This document shows positions 20,800 through 30,057 of a stretch of 64,000 nt of DNA, piece by piece. Location of the stretch: positions 434,001-498,000 of the forward strand of contig NZ_KB905381.1 of the NCBI RefSeq assembly GCF_000379465.1. The letters run 5' to 3'. Position 1 is the first letter of the stretch. Each line of letters opens with the position of its first letter. The notes beneath the pieces are model-generated. The model worked only from the letters and a program-made list of their open reading frames with translations, had not been told where the DNA came from and made no database searches. The translations under genes and the position numbers were made by a program. Source of the stretch: Sciscionella marina DSM 45152. GTDB taxonomy: Bacteria > Actinomycetota > Actinomycetes > Mycobacteriales > Pseudonocardiaceae.

Positions 20800-22208
20800 A
20801 CAGCGCCTGCCGGCCGGATCGCGACCACGCCGTTGACCGTGCCCTGGTACTGCACCCGGCCGGGCACGATGCTGCCGACCATTTGCAGTGTGTCGGAGAA
20901 GAAGCCGGAACCGATCCGCCCCGCGGTCGAGGCGCGACCGGTCTTCGCGTCGATCACCGCTGCCTCGTAGTGGTCGAACAAGGTGCTGCCCCGGGCGCCG
21001 CCTGCGGGTTTCTGCCTGGTGATCGTGTACAGCTTCCCGTCCGCCGTGGACAGTCGCGGCACGGCGGCCGAACGCTCAGGATTGCGCCAGACCGTCGCGC
21101 AGCCACCCGGGTGCACATCGATCCTGGTCATACCGCCGGTGAACGGGGCGAGCAACGGGGTGCTCGGTCCCGCGCCCTCGGGGAGGGCGGGATACGGGTA
21201 CCCGTAGGTGCTCGCCAGGTACACCGAATCTCCGGAGGCCACCGGGGAGAGCTCGGTCCCGGCAAGACCGCTCGGCGCGGTGCACACCGGCGCCCCGGTG
21301 CGCGCGTCCACGACGACCAGGTTCTCCTCGGGCGCCGCGTTGTCGGTGATCGCGAGGTATTCGGTGCCGGTGCGCGGTCCGAAGAAGGTCGGCGAGGCGC
21401 CGGTTCCCCAGCTCAGCTGCCCCGGCTTACGGCCCGGCCCGCGCTCGTAGGCCACCCGCCAATCCACGTGCGGCACCCCGTCCGGGCCCGCCGAGAGCCG
21501 GTATAGGGCGTGCGTCGTGGCGACGGCGGTTGCTCCGGGAGCGGTGGAGATGCTGTTCGCGATCTGCTCGCCGAGCCGGACGGTGTGCGCCACCGAACCG
21601 TCCAGCACACCCACGGTGCCCCGGTTCGTGCCGAACCAGACCCGGCCACGCCAGTCCGGCATGAGACTGGAGACGCCGTCGCCCTCGGGGATCGCCGAGC
21701 CCAGCGGGGTTCGCTCGGCGATGGACAGCCGCCATCCGGAGCTCGTGTGCTGATGGGCCACCCGCACCAGCTCGTTCGCACCGTCCACGAAGACGAGCCG
21801 GTCGCGGTTGTCGAGGTAGGCGTAGACGCCGCTGAGCAGCGATCCCTTCGGCAGCGCCAGCCGGGTGAGCGGCTGCGTGGTCTCCGGATCGAGCAGGAAG
21901 ACCGTCGGGGTGCGCCCGAGCTGCGTGGTGCACAGCGCCACCGGGAATCCGTCCCGCCCGGCGAGCACCGTCGGGCAGGCGGCGCCCAGCTTGGCCGTCT
22001 GCACCCGGACCGGACCGGTGCCCGGTCCCGCGGCGGTGGTCGTGTCCGAGGATTCCGCGTCCCCGTGCATGGTCGCGGAACCGGCGGGACCGAGCCACGG
22101 ATTCGCCGGTGGCTGGGCGGCCGAAGCGGGAGAACCGAGCAGCAGGAGGATGGCTGCCGAGACGGCGATGGCGAGCACCCGGTGACCGGATCGCAGTGGA
22201 TCGCGCAT
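20778..22208 (-). CDS. Secreted PQQ-like beta-propeller protein
   Basis: A 476-residue exported protein, function unknown. A signal peptide occupies residues 1-31 (MRDPLRSG, a Leu/Ala-rich core, GSPASA|A). The mature part has repeated strand-turn units of the V-x-x-L-D-x-x-T-G-x type (FLLDPETTQPL, VVDARTGAPV, VIDAKTGRA) seen in PQQ-like propellers, so it is probably a 6-8 bladed propeller that binds a ligand or partner outside the cell. There is no lipobox. ATG 22208 is preferred over the in-frame ATG 22244 because the latter lies inside a large hairpin (22224-22286). The gene ends within the opposite-strand spermidine-synthase-like gene. Confidence 0.7.
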
Positions 22209-22223
22209 TCGGCACACGATGGC

Positions 22224-22286
22224 AGAAGGCCGCTGCCTTGTCATGATCCAGATGGTGGAGTCCGGATCATGGGCAGCGGCCCTTCT
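22224..22286 (-). terminator. Large interrupted hairpin between aminotransferase and beta-propeller genes
   Basis: AGAAGGCCGCTGCC (22224-22237) pairs with GGCAGCGGCC-CTTCT (22272-22286, one extra C), and inside it ATGATCC (22243-22249) pairs with GGATCAT (22264-22270). On the minus strand it lies 43 bases after the aminotransferase stop and just before the beta-propeller start, so it may terminate the first gene or structure the leader of the second. No U-run. Confidence 0.5.
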
Positions 22287-22328
22287 CGCGCCTGTGCATT
22301 ATCGCCCTGTGTGCTACGCCCCTGTGTG

Positions 22329-23720
22329 CTACAGCTTCGAATAGGCGGTCGTCAGCACCTCGCGCAGGATCCCCTCGATCTCGTCGAAGTGCTCCTGACC
22401 GCAGATCAGCGGCGGGGCGAGCTGGATGACCGGATCGCCGCGGTCGTCGGCGCGGCAGTAGAGGCCGTGTTCGAGCAGCGCAGGCGAGAGGTAGCCGTAG
22501 AGGATCCGGCTCGCTTCCTCGGCGGTGAACGATTCCTTGGTCGCCTTGTCCTTGACCAGTTCGACGCCGTAGAAATACCCGTCACCGCGCACATCGCCGA
22601 CGATCGGCAGGTCGTAGAGCTTTTCCAGGGTGGAGCGCAAGGCGCCCTGGTTGCGCTGCACGTTGCCGTAGAGGTCCTCGCGCTCGAACAGGTCCAGGTT
22701 GGCCAGCGCGATCGCGCAGGCGACCGGGTGCCCGCCGAAGGTGATGCCGTGCGGGAAGGTCACGCCGTCGGCGAGGAACGGTTCGGCGATCCGGTCGGAG
22801 ATGATCGTGGCGCCGAGCGGGGCGTACCCGGAGGTGAGTCCCTTGGCGCAGGTGATGATGTCCGGCTGGTAGCCGTAGCGGCTCGCGCCGAACGCGTGCC
22901 CGAGCCTGCCCCACGCGCAGATGACCTCGTCGGAGACGAGCAGCACATCGTGCCGGTCGCAGATCTCCCGGACCCGCTGGAAGTATCCGGGCGGCGGCGG
23001 GAAGCAGCCACCGGCGTTCTGCACCGGTTCGAGGAACACCGCGGCGACCGAGTCCGCGCCTTCCATCAGGATCGCGCGCTCGATTTCGTCGGCGACCCAC
23101 TCACCGAACGCCTTCGGGTCGTCGCCGAAGATCGGGGAGCGGTAGATGTTGGTGTTCGCGGCCTTGTGCGTACCGGGCACGAGCGGCTCGAAGGTCTGCC
23201 GGTGCGCGGGGATGCCGTTGATGGACAGCGCGCCGTGCGTGGTGCCGTGATAGGCGATGGTGCGGCTGATCACCTTGTGCTTCATCGGTTTCCCGGTGAG
23301 CTTGAAGTACTGCTTGATCAGCTTCCACGCGGTCTCGACGGCCTCGCTTCCGCCGCTGGTGAAGAACACCCGGTTCAGATCGCCCGGTGCCTCGTTCGCG
23401 ATGCGCTCCGCGAGATCGATCGCGCTCGGGTGGTCGAAGGACCACAGGGGGAAATAGCCGAGCTCGCGTGCCTGCCGGGCGGCCGCGTCCGCGAGCTCCT
23501 CGCGCCCGTGCCCGGCCTGCACCACGAACAGCCCGGAGAGCCCGTCGAAGAAGCGGCGGCCGGTGTCGTCGTAGACGTACGGGCCCTCACCGCGCACGAT
23601 GGTCGGAACGCCGGGGGAGTCGTGGGCCGTCAGCGGGGTGAAGTGCGGCCACAGGTGCGCCTTCGCGGCTGCGCGCCGGTGTTCGAGTGCGGTGTTCGCA
23701 TTGTCGGCTATCGCGGTCAT
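22329..23720 (-). CDS. PLP-dependent class III aminotransferase (omega-amino acid/polyamine type)
   Basis: A 463-residue fold-type I enzyme that transfers an amino group from an omega-amino donor (putrescine, GABA, beta-alanine or taurine are typical) to pyruvate or a keto acid. Visible: VFFTSGGSEAVETAWKL (phosphate-binding, about residues 118-134), YHGTTHGAL (about 158), FLEPVQNAGG, LLVSDEVICAWGRLG with the PLP-binding Asp (about 260) and the lysine in CAKGLTSGY (about 290), which should form the Schiff base. It resembles M. tuberculosis Rv3329 and SpuC-type putrescine aminotransferases (recalled). It is divergent from an APC permease, suggesting uptake and catabolism of the same amine. A 14-bp duplication of the 3' end (GTAGCACACAGGG on the minus strand) follows the stop. 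Confidence 0.88.
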   Translation of the reverse strand: MTAIADNANTALEHRRAAAKAHLWPHFTPLTAHDSPGVPTIVRGEGPYVYDDTGRRFFDGLSGLFVVQAGHGREELADAAARQARELGYFPLWSFDHPSAIDLAERIANEAPGDLNRVFFTSGGSEAVETAWKLIKQYFKLTGKPMKHKVISRTIAYHGTTHGALSINGIPAHRQTFEPLVPGTHKAANTNIYRSPIFGDDPKAFGEWVADEIERAILMEGADSVAAVFLEPVQNAGGCFPPPPGYFQRVREICDRHDVLLVSDEVICAWGRLGHAFGASRYGYQPDIITCAKGLTSGYAPLGATIISDRIAEPFLADGVTFPHGITFGGHPVACAIALANLDLFEREDLYGNVQRNQGALRSTLEKLYDLPIVGDVRGDGYFYGVELVKDKATKESFTAEEASRILYGYLSPALLEHGLYCRADDRGDPVIQLAPPLICGQEHFDEIEGILREVLTTAYSKL

Positions 23721-23847
23721 GTTCCACGTACTCCAAACGTTACGTTCCTTCGTACTTCATGTATCGCACATCCCACGCCATTTTGCAACCGAATTCGTAG
23801 TTTTATCCGCGATCGCATACGGAAACTGCGGCTGCCATCATCTCCGT

Positions 23848-25422
23848 ATGACGGATTCGGTGAGCGAGCAGGCACCCGGGACGACCAAGGGACTGCGCGC
23901 GGGGGCGCTCGGCCTCGTCTCCCAGATCGTGATCGGGGTCGCCGCGACCGCGCCGGCCTATTCGATCGCCGCGACGCTCGGCTTCCTCGTCATCGCCGGC
24001 GTCGGAGTGAAGGCACCCGCCTTCCTGGTGCTGGCCTTCATCCCGATCCTGTTCATCGCGATCGGGTTCCGCGAACTCAACCGCGCCGAACCGGACTGCG
24101 GGATCAACTTCACCTGGGCCTCCCGAGCGTTCGGCCCGCACGTCGGCTGGTTCACCGGCTGGGTGGTGATCATCGCCCAGATCCTCGTGATGACCAGCCA
24201 GTCCGCGCTGACCGGCAAGTACACCCTGCTGCTTCTCGGGCTGGACTCGCTCGCGGGCAACCGGTTCGTCGCGGCCGTGGTCGGGCTCTGCTGGCTCGCC
24301 GCGCTGTGTTACCTGTCCTACCGCGGCATCGAGGTGTCCGCGCGGGTGCAGTGGGTGCTGCTGTTCGCCGAGCTCGTCGTGCTGATCGCGTTCGCGATCG
24401 TGGCGCTGACCAGGGTCGGTTCGGGCACCGCGGGCCCGCAGTCACTGACCCCGGGCTGGGACTGGTTCTGGCCGGGCGGGGTGGGCGCGGGCGCGTTCAT
24501 CTCGGCGACCCTGCTGGCCGTGTTCATCTACTGGGGCTTCGAGAGCTGCCTCTCGGTGAACGAGGAGTCGCGGAATCCCCGCCACGGGCCCGGTAAGGCG
24601 GCCGTGGTCTCCACCGCGCTGCTCGTGGTGAACTACCTGCTCGTCACGGTCGCCGCGGTCGCGTTCGCCGGGGTCGGCACGCACGGCATCGGGCTGGGCA
24701 ACCCGGACAACGCCGAGGATGTGCTCGCCGGACTGAGCACCGCGGTGTTCGGCACCGGTGGCCTTGGTGCGCTGTTCGGCGTGCTGATGGTGATCTCGGT
24801 GCTCACCTCGAGCGCGGCGACCAGCCAGGCCACGATCATGCCGGTGGCACGCAGCACGCTGGCCATGGCCAGTCACGGGGCGCTGCCGAAGGCCTTCGCA
24901 CGGGTGCACCCCAGATATCAGACCCCGGTGCTGGGTACCTGGGCCTTCGGCCTGGTCTCCGCGATCGTCTACATCGGACTGTCGCTGTGGAGCGAGAGCG
25001 TGCTCTCCGATTCGGTCGAGGCCACCGGGATCACCGTGGCGATCGAGTACGGCATGGTCGGGCTGTGCTGCGTGTGGGTATTCCGCAAAACGCTGTCGCG
25101 CAGCGTGCGGAATCTGGTGCTGCGCGGACTGGTGCCCGGCCTCGGTGCGCTGTTCTTCTTCACGGTCCTGGTGCTGGCCTTCGTCGAGTACAGCGATCCG
25201 GGCTACGGGGACACCTCGGTGCTGGGCTTCGGCGGGGTGGCCGCGATCGCGATCTTGTGCCTGCTGATCGGGGTCGGCCTGATCGGCTGGCTGCGCCGCG
25301 CCCGCGGTACCCGGGGGTTCTTCACCCCAGGGGGGATGGCGCGCGGCTCGGTGGACCCGGCCACCGATGCCATGCGCCTCGAACCCGGACCAGGCTCGGA
25401 AGCCGGTGTTCCGGAGATCTAG
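23848..25422 (+). CDS. APC-superfamily amino acid/polyamine permease
   Basis: A 524-residue membrane protein with about 12-13 hydrophobic helices. The first helix carries the APC-type glycine-rich start (LRAGALGLVSQIVIGVAATAPAYS) and helix 2-3 the conserved FRELNRAEPDCGINFTWASRAFGPHVGWFTGW region. Such permeases import amino acids or polyamines by proton or antiport coupling. The divergent class III aminotransferase argues for an omega-amino acid or polyamine substrate. ATG 23848 gives a normal short cytoplasmic N-terminus; the open frame further upstream crosses the divergent promoter region. Its stop overlaps the enoyl-CoA hydratase stop (CTAG) on the opposite strand. Confidence 0.9.
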   Translation: MTDSVSEQAPGTTKGLRAGALGLVSQIVIGVAATAPAYSIAATLGFLVIAGVGVKAPAFLVLAFIPILFIAIGFRELNRAEPDCGINFTWASRAFGPHVGWFTGWVVIIAQILVMTSQSALTGKYTLLLLGLDSLAGNRFVAAVVGLCWLAALCYLSYRGIEVSARVQWVLLFAELVVLIAFAIVALTRVGSGTAGPQSLTPGWDWFWPGGVGAGAFISATLLAVFIYWGFESCLSVNEESRNPRHGPGKAAVVSTALLVVNYLLVTVAAVAFAGVGTHGIGLGNPDNAEDVLAGLSTAVFGTGGLGALFGVLMVISVLTSSAATSQATIMPVARSTLAMASHGALPKAFARVHPRYQTPVLGTWAFGLVSAIVYIGLSLWSESVLSDSVEATGITVAIEYGMVGLCCVWVFRKTLSRSVRNLVLRGLVPGLGALFFFTVLVLAFVEYSDPGYGDTSVLGFGGVAAIAILCLLIGVGLIGWLRRARGTRGFFTPGGMARGSVDPATDAMRLEPGPGSEAGVPEI

Positions 25423-26195
25423 CGAACACCGCGGAAGGACGGCTTGCGCTTCTCCAGGAAGGCCGCCACTCCCTCGGCGTATTCCGCGCTCGTGTGCGCG
25501 TTCGCGTACAGCTCGGTGACCGCCTCGTCCTCGCTGTCCAGGCCGTCCTGGATGCGGCCGATGATCGTCTTCGCGCCGCGCAGGCTGACCTGGGCGCGCG
25601 AGCCGATCGTGGCTGCGAGCTCGTCCACCCGTTTGCCGAGCGTCTCGCCGGGATGAATCTCGTTGACCAGTCCGATGCGCAGCGCGGTGCTCGCGTCGAT
25701 GAACTCGCCGGAGAACAGGATCTGCTTCGCCCACGCCGGGCCGACCGCGTGCACCAGCGCGCGGGTCGAGGTGAAGTGGTAGACGAGGCCGAGCTTGGCC
25801 GGGGTGATCCCGAAGGTGGCGCCCTCGGCGGCGAGGCGGATATCGCAGGCGAGCGCGATCTCGCAGCCGCCGCCGATGCAGAAGCCGTTGATCGCCGCGA
25901 TCGTCGGCACACTGAGCCCGGCCAGTGCCCGCTCCCCGAGGTGCACCGCGGCCGCATAGCGTTCGGCGCCCTCGGCACCCGCGCGCAGGGTGGTGAACTC
26001 GGAGATGTCCGCGCCCGCGGAGAAGTGCTCGCCGCCGCGCACCACGAGCACCTCGGCATCGGAGCGCTCGACCTCGGCCGTGATCTCGGGCAGCCGGGAC
26101 CACATCTCGAAGGAGATCGCATTGCGTTTCGCCGGGCGGTCGATGGTCAGCGTGGCCACTCCGGCCCCGATCTCCAGCCGCAGTTCGTCACTCAC
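25419..26195 (-). CDS. Enoyl-CoA hydratase/isomerase family protein
   Basis: A 258-residue crotonase-fold enzyme. It has the early LTIDRPAKRNAIS (about residues 16-28), the oxyanion-hole segment EHFSAGADISEF (about 55-66) and NGFCIGGGCEIALACDIRLA (about 103-122). In classical hydratases a Glu pair follows; here the second active-site region reads GITPAKLGLVY, so hydratase versus isomerase cannot be decided. It overlaps the upstream TetR gene by 8 bases on the same strand, which suggests that the regulator controls it. The gene ends tail-to-tail with the APC permease. Confidence 0.85.
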   Translation of the reverse strand: MSDELRLEIGAGVATLTIDRPAKRNAISFEMWSRLPEITAEVERSDAEVLVVRGGEHFSAGADISEFTTLRAGAEGAERYAAAVHLGERALAGLSVPTIAAINGFCIGGGCEIALACDIRLAAEGATFGITPAKLGLVYHFTSTRALVHAVGPAWAKQILFSGEFIDASTALRIGLVNEIHPGETLGKRVDELAATIGSRAQVSLRGAKTIIGRIQDGLDSEDEAVTELYANAHTSAEYAEGVAAFLEKRKPSFRGVR

Positions 26196-26907
26196 GTTCG
26201 CGTTCCTTTCCCTGCCGGGCCCGCTCGAGCACTTCGAGGCGGGGCCTGCTCTCCAGGTTTTCCAGTCCGTGCCAGGCGATGTTCACCAGGTGCGCGGCCA
26301 CCTCCTCCTTACGGGGTTTCCCGGTGACCAGCCACCACTGACCGGTGAAGGCGACCATGCCGACCAGCGCCTGCGCGTAGAGCGCGGCCAGTTTCCGGTC
26401 GTGGCCCTGGCGGTCGAAGTAGACCCCGATGACCTCCTCGGCCTGCGTGGCGATGTCGTTGAGCAGGCTGGAGAACGTGCCGCTCGTCGAGGCGACCGGG
26501 GAATCGCGGGCGAGGATCCGGAATCCGTCCGCGTTCGAGTCCACATAGTTGAGCAGGGCCAGCGCGGCGCGTTCGAGCAGCAGTTTCGGGTCCTCGTCGG
26601 CGGAGACCGCGGCGACCATGCGGTTCATCAGCACCTGCATCTCGCGGTCCACGACCACCGCGTACACGCCCTCTTTGCCGCCGAAGTGCTCGTAGACGAC
26701 GGGTTTGCTCACCCCGGCCCGCGCGGCGATCTCCTCGATCGAGGTCGCTTCGAAGCCCTTCTCGGCGAACAGGGAGCGGGCCACGTCGAGCAGCTGGGTC
26801 CGGCGCTGTACCCCGGTCATCCGCACCCTGGGCACCGGGTTCTGCTCCGCGTCCGGCCCGGAGCCCGCGGCCTCGGCCGCCCTGCGTTCCCTTCGCTTAC
26901 TCGCCAC
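26188..26907 (-). CDS. TetR-family transcriptional regulator
   Basis: A 239-residue regulator. After a basic, probably flexible N-terminus (30 residues) comes a TetR helix-turn-helix: RRTQLLDVARSLFAEKGFEATSIEEIAARAGVSKPVVYEHFGGKEGVY (about residues 35-82). The C-terminal domain is a helical ligand-binding domain typical of acyl-CoA or lipid sensors. It is coupled to enoyl-CoA hydratase (8-base overlap) and follows the acyl desaturase gene, so it may control fatty-acid modification and turnover. A palindrome upstream of the desaturase (27996-28019) is a candidate operator. The effector is unknown. Confidence 0.9.
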   Translation of the reverse strand: MASKRRERRAAEAAGSGPDAEQNPVPRVRMTGVQRRTQLLDVARSLFAEKGFEATSIEEIAARAGVSKPVVYEHFGGKEGVYAVVVDREMQVLMNRMVAAVSADEDPKLLLERAALALLNYVDSNADGFRILARDSPVASTSGTFSSLLNDIATQAEEVIGVYFDRQGHDRKLAALYAQALVGMVAFTGQWWLVTGKPRKEEVAAHLVNIAWHGLENLESRPRLEVLERARQGKERERE

Positions 26908-26950
26908 GGGGCAACCCTAGAGCACGCCTCCGAACACCCCGCGAAGCGCG

Positions 26951-26984
26951 AAAATCCCCGGCGGACGCGAAGTCCACCGGGGAT
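26951..26984 (-). terminator. Terminator of the desaturase gene
   Basis: ATCCCCGG (26954-26961) pairs with CCGGGGAT (26977-26984); after one mismatch GGAC pairs with GTCC around a GCGAA loop. On the minus strand the stem is followed by UUUU (A-run 26951-26954). It starts 14 bases after the desaturase stop, so most transcripts should end before the TetR gene. Confidence 0.8.
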
Positions 26985-26997
26985 CCGGATGCCAGGC

Positions 26998-27951
26998 TCA
27001 CTCGTTCGCCACGGCGAGCCGCGCCAGGCGGTTCGAGGTCGGCCATCGGACGTTCTTGGCCCAGCCGAACTTCTCGAAGAACCAGATCAGCCGCGCGGAG
27101 ATGTCGATCTGGCCGCGCTGCACGCCGTGCCGGGCGCAGGTCGGATCGGCGTGGTGCAGGTTGTGCCATGCCTCGCCGCCGGAGAGCACCGCGAGCGGCC
27201 AGAAGTTCGCCGACTTGTCCCTGCTGCGGAACGGCCGCTCACCGAGCATGTGACAGATCGAGTTGGTCGACCAGGTCACGTGGTGCAGGATCGCCACGCG
27301 CACCAGGCCCGCCCAGAAGAAGGCGGTCAGCGCGCCCCACCAGGACCACGAGATCAACCCACCGAGCAGGGCCGGGGTGAGCAGGGAGAGCAGGGTCCAG
27401 AGCCAGAACAGCTTGGACAGCTTGGTGATCAGCGAGTCATTGAGCAGGTCGGGGGCGAACCGCTCCTTGTTGGTCTTGTCCCGGTCGAAGACCCAGCCCA
27501 TGTGCGCGTGCCAGAAACCGCGGGCGATCGCGGCCGGGCTGTTGCCGAATAGCCACGGGGAGTGCGGATCGCCCTCCCGGTCGGAGAAAGCGTGGTGACG
27601 GCGGTGGTCGGCGACCCAGAAGATCACCGGGCCCTGCAGGGCGGTCATGCCCGCGATGGCGAGCGCGGCACGCAGGCCGCGATTGGCCTTGTACGAGCCG
27701 TGCGTGAAGTAGCGATGGAATCCCGCGGTCACGCCCAGCAGCGAGACCCAGTAGAAGGCGAAGCCGAGGATGATGTCGAGCCAGCTCAGCCCCCAGCCCC
27801 AGGCGAACGGGATAGCGGCGAGCAGGGCGACCATCGGCAGGAGGAGGAACACGATCACGCCGATCTGGGCGCTGAACGGCCGCTTGCCCGTTATGATCGG
27901 TTTCGGGCCGTTCGCTTCCGGGGGATGTTCGGGGGCGAGGGCGCTTGTCAT
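26998..27951 (-). CDS. Membrane acyl-CoA (delta-9 type) desaturase
   Basis: A 317-residue integral membrane di-iron desaturase that introduces a double bond into a fatty acyl chain. The three His boxes are intact: HRYFTH (about residues 79-84), HRRHH (about 115-119) and HNLHH (about 264-268), with hydrophobic membrane spans between about 30-75, 90-110 and 180-220. This is the DesA3/OLE1-like family of acyl-CoA desaturases (Rv3229c in M. tuberculosis, recalled). The usual partner oxidoreductase is not adjacent. ATG 27951 follows GGTGAACC. A strong palindrome lies 45-68 bases upstream, and a terminator separates it from the TetR and hydratase genes. Confidence 0.93.
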   Translation of the reverse strand: MTSALAPEHPPEANGPKPIITGKRPFSAQIGVIVFLLLPMVALLAAIPFAWGWGLSWLDIILGFAFYWVSLLGVTAGFHRYFTHGSYKANRGLRAALAIAGMTALQGPVIFWVADHRRHHAFSDREGDPHSPWLFGNSPAAIARGFWHAHMGWVFDRDKTNKERFAPDLLNDSLITKLSKLFWLWTLLSLLTPALLGGLISWSWWGALTAFFWAGLVRVAILHHVTWSTNSICHMLGERPFRSRDKSANFWPLAVLSGGEAWHNLHHADPTCARHGVQRGQIDISARLIWFFEKFGWAKNVRWPTSNRLARLAVANE

Positions 27952-27985
27952 GGGTTCACCGTACCCAAAATTAGGAGATCTTTGC

Positions 27986-28019
27986 TTACGACACCGTAAC
28001 TTACTTCACCGTAGGTTAC
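27986..28019. promoter_or_regulatory. Overlapping palindromes, candidate TetR operator of the desaturase
   Basis: GTAACTTAC (27996-28004) and GTAGGTTAC (28011-28019) are inverted copies (8 of 9 matching) with a 6-base spacer. A second pair, TTACG (27986-27990) and CGTAA (27995-27999), overlaps it. The site is 35-68 bases before the desaturase start and is AT-rich for this genome. It fits an operator for the neighbouring TetR protein. Confidence 0.55.
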
Positions 28020-28188
28020 TCGCGCTCGAGTCCGATATGGCGGTCACTGTGATTTTCGCGCCTTTTTCGATCAGGCGGAACCCTTGAGTGGGCGATATCG
28101 TACGCATGCAAGGATGGGGTCGGTCGCGACTGCACAGCGTCCATACGGAGACAGTGTCCGCGTGGACCGGAGCCGTTGATCGCGCTGA

Positions 28189-28259
28189 TCCGCCGTAGTG
28201 TAATGGCAGCACCTTGGATTTTGGTTCCAATAGTCCAGGTTCGAGTCCTGGCGGCGGAG
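28189..28259 (+). tRNA. tRNA-Gln (anticodon UUG)
   Basis: A full cloverleaf: acceptor TCCGCCG (28189-28195) with CGGCGGA (28252-28258), discriminator G, D arm with TAATGGCAG, anticodon stem TTGGA/TCCAA around loop TTTTGGT (anticodon TTG) and T arm CCAGG-TTCGAGT-CCTGG. CCA is not encoded. A tRNA-Gln next to glmU is also found in mycobacteria (recalled). Confidence 0.97.
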
Positions 28260-28307
28260 CGGTAAGTGAGCTTATCGGTCGTTGGCAGATGGGTATTGGG
28301 TTGGTCG

Positions 28308-30047
28308 ATGCGGGACATGGGCGACCCACGCTACGTGCTACGACAACAGGGCACGCTGGATGACCTCACCGGGGAGGACCCGGGCACGGCGCCCGGGAGC
28401 TCACCCGGGGATCCGTCCGGCTCGGAGATCCTGCTCGAACGCGCACGCGTGGTGTTCGCGGCGGCGCAGAGCGACTCCCGCAGCGACGAGCACATCGCCG
28501 AGGTCGACCAGCTGGTCACCGTGGCCAAGCGGTTGGGCGAGGTCTCGGTCGTCGGGCAGCTGCTCCGATACGCGGTCGTGGTGCGGCTCGCGGTCGACGG
28601 CGGGGAACAGTCCACCCGCGAACCGCTCGCCGAATTCGAGGCGTATTGCAGACGTAACGGACTGCTCGTCCTGCTGTCCGATGCCGGCGCGCTGCGGGCG
28701 AAGGTGGCACTCGGCTCCGGGCACGAGGACACCGCGATCAGCGAGATCGCCCGAGCGCTCGCGGTGCTCGACGATGTGGACGCCGCCGAGGAGGTCCGGT
28801 TACCGCACGCGGTACTCGGCACCGTGCTCGTGGACATCTCCGTGGTGCTCATGGCTCTGGGCGTGTTCGAGATCGCGGACCAGATCATGCGCCGCGCGCA
28901 GAAGGTGGCCGAGGCGACCAACGACACCCACCTCGAGGTCGTGCTCAACAGCAACCGCATCTTTCTGCTCCTGGAATGGGGCAGGCGGCTGGAGCGGCTC
29001 AACTTTCCGGACACCGCGCGGCAGAACTTCGTCAAGGCCTCGATGCTGGCCAAACAGACCGAACAGGTGTTCCTGAGCTCACGATTCCCGGTGGACCCGG
29101 ACCGCCCGGTCGCCGACCAGCACCAGGCGCTCGCGGTCGCGCATGCCTACGCCAACCCGGGCAGTCAGCACTACGCCCGGCTCGGTGACCGGCTGGAGCG
29201 GGCCAGCGCTCCGCACGACAAGATCGATGTCGCGCTGCCGTTGGCCAGGTGCATGGAGCGGGAAGGGGAGTACGCGCGGGCGACCGAGCTGCTGTCCTCG
29301 GTGGTGGGGAGCACCGCGGGAGTGCGGATGCTGTTCCCGCTGCTGCGGGTCTCGCTGTACCGCGAACTGGCCAGGATGACCGAGCTCGCCGAGAACGCCC
29401 AGCGCACCGGCGCGGTGCAGGACTACATCCACCAGCTGGAGCTGGAACTGTGGCAACTGCGCGAGACCAGGATGGTCACCCTGAACACCCGCAGGGAACA
29501 CGAGCGCCTCGCCCGCGAGCACGGCGCCGTCTCCGCGCAGGCCATGCAGGATCCGCTCACCGAACTGCCCAACCGGCGTGCCCTCACCGAGCGGCTGCTG
29601 GCGATGAGCGATGACGCGCGCTGCTTCCCGCTCGCGATCGCGCTCATCGATCTGGACGGGTTCAAGCTCGTCAACGACCGGTACTCGCACGGGCGCGGGG
29701 ACGAGGTGCTGCGGGCGATCGCGAACACTCTCCGTGAGGTACTGCGCGGGGACGATCTGGTCGCGCGCTACGGCGGGGACGAGTTCGTCGCGGTGCTCGG
29801 CGGCGCCCCGCTGCACGCCGCGCACGCGGCACTCGGCAGGGCGGTCGCCGCGGTGGACCGGCTGCCCGAGGAGATCACCAGGGGGGTGACGCTCTCGGTC
29901 GGTGTGGTCTCGATGACCCGTACCGAGACCGAGACCGGTGTGCTCGCCCGCGCGGACGCGGCCATGTACGAGGCGAAGCGGCGCGGGGGCAACACCGTCG
30001 TGGTACTGGACGGCACGGGCGACGAGGCCGCGACGGCAGGCCCGTAG
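28308..30047 (+). CDS. Cytoplasmic GGDEF protein with N-terminal helical-repeat domain
   Basis: About 579 residues. The first 400 have no membrane span and consist of amphipathic helices resembling TPR-like repeats. The C-terminal 165 residues are a GGDEF domain: DPLTELPNRRALTERL, LIDLDGFKLVNDRYSHGRGDEVL, the intact signature GGDEF and, five residues before it, RGDD (an RxxD inhibitory site). It should make cyclic di-GMP under feedback control. No EAL domain is fused. ATG 28308 is used; GTG 28266 has a GGAG ahead of it, but that lies in the tRNA 3' end, and ATG 28317 is also possible. It lies directly downstream of tRNA-Gln and 10 bases upstream of glmU, so it may share the glmU transcript. 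Confidence 0.88.
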   Translation: MRDMGDPRYVLRQQGTLDDLTGEDPGTAPGSSPGDPSGSEILLERARVVFAAAQSDSRSDEHIAEVDQLVTVAKRLGEVSVVGQLLRYAVVVRLAVDGGEQSTREPLAEFEAYCRRNGLLVLLSDAGALRAKVALGSGHEDTAISEIARALAVLDDVDAAEEVRLPHAVLGTVLVDISVVLMALGVFEIADQIMRRAQKVAEATNDTHLEVVLNSNRIFLLLEWGRRLERLNFPDTARQNFVKASMLAKQTEQVFLSSRFPVDPDRPVADQHQALAVAHAYANPGSQHYARLGDRLERASAPHDKIDVALPLARCMEREGEYARATELLSSVVGSTAGVRMLFPLLRVSLYRELARMTELAENAQRTGAVQDYIHQLELELWQLRETRMVTLNTRREHERLAREHGAVSAQAMQDPLTELPNRRALTERLLAMSDDARCFPLAIALIDLDGFKLVNDRYSHGRGDEVLRAIANTLREVLRGDDLVARYGGDEFVAVLGGAPLHAAHAALGRAVAAVDRLPEEITRGVTLSVGVVSMTRTETETGVLARADAAMYEAKRRGGNTVVVLDGTGDEAATAGP

Positions 30048-30057
30048 GATTCCGGGT

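Noticed and set aside
21510-24596. 1028-codon open frame crossing several genes on the plus strand
   Set aside because: It runs antisense to the beta-propeller and aminotransferase genes and out of frame with the permease; composition is typical of a shadow frame, with no domain.
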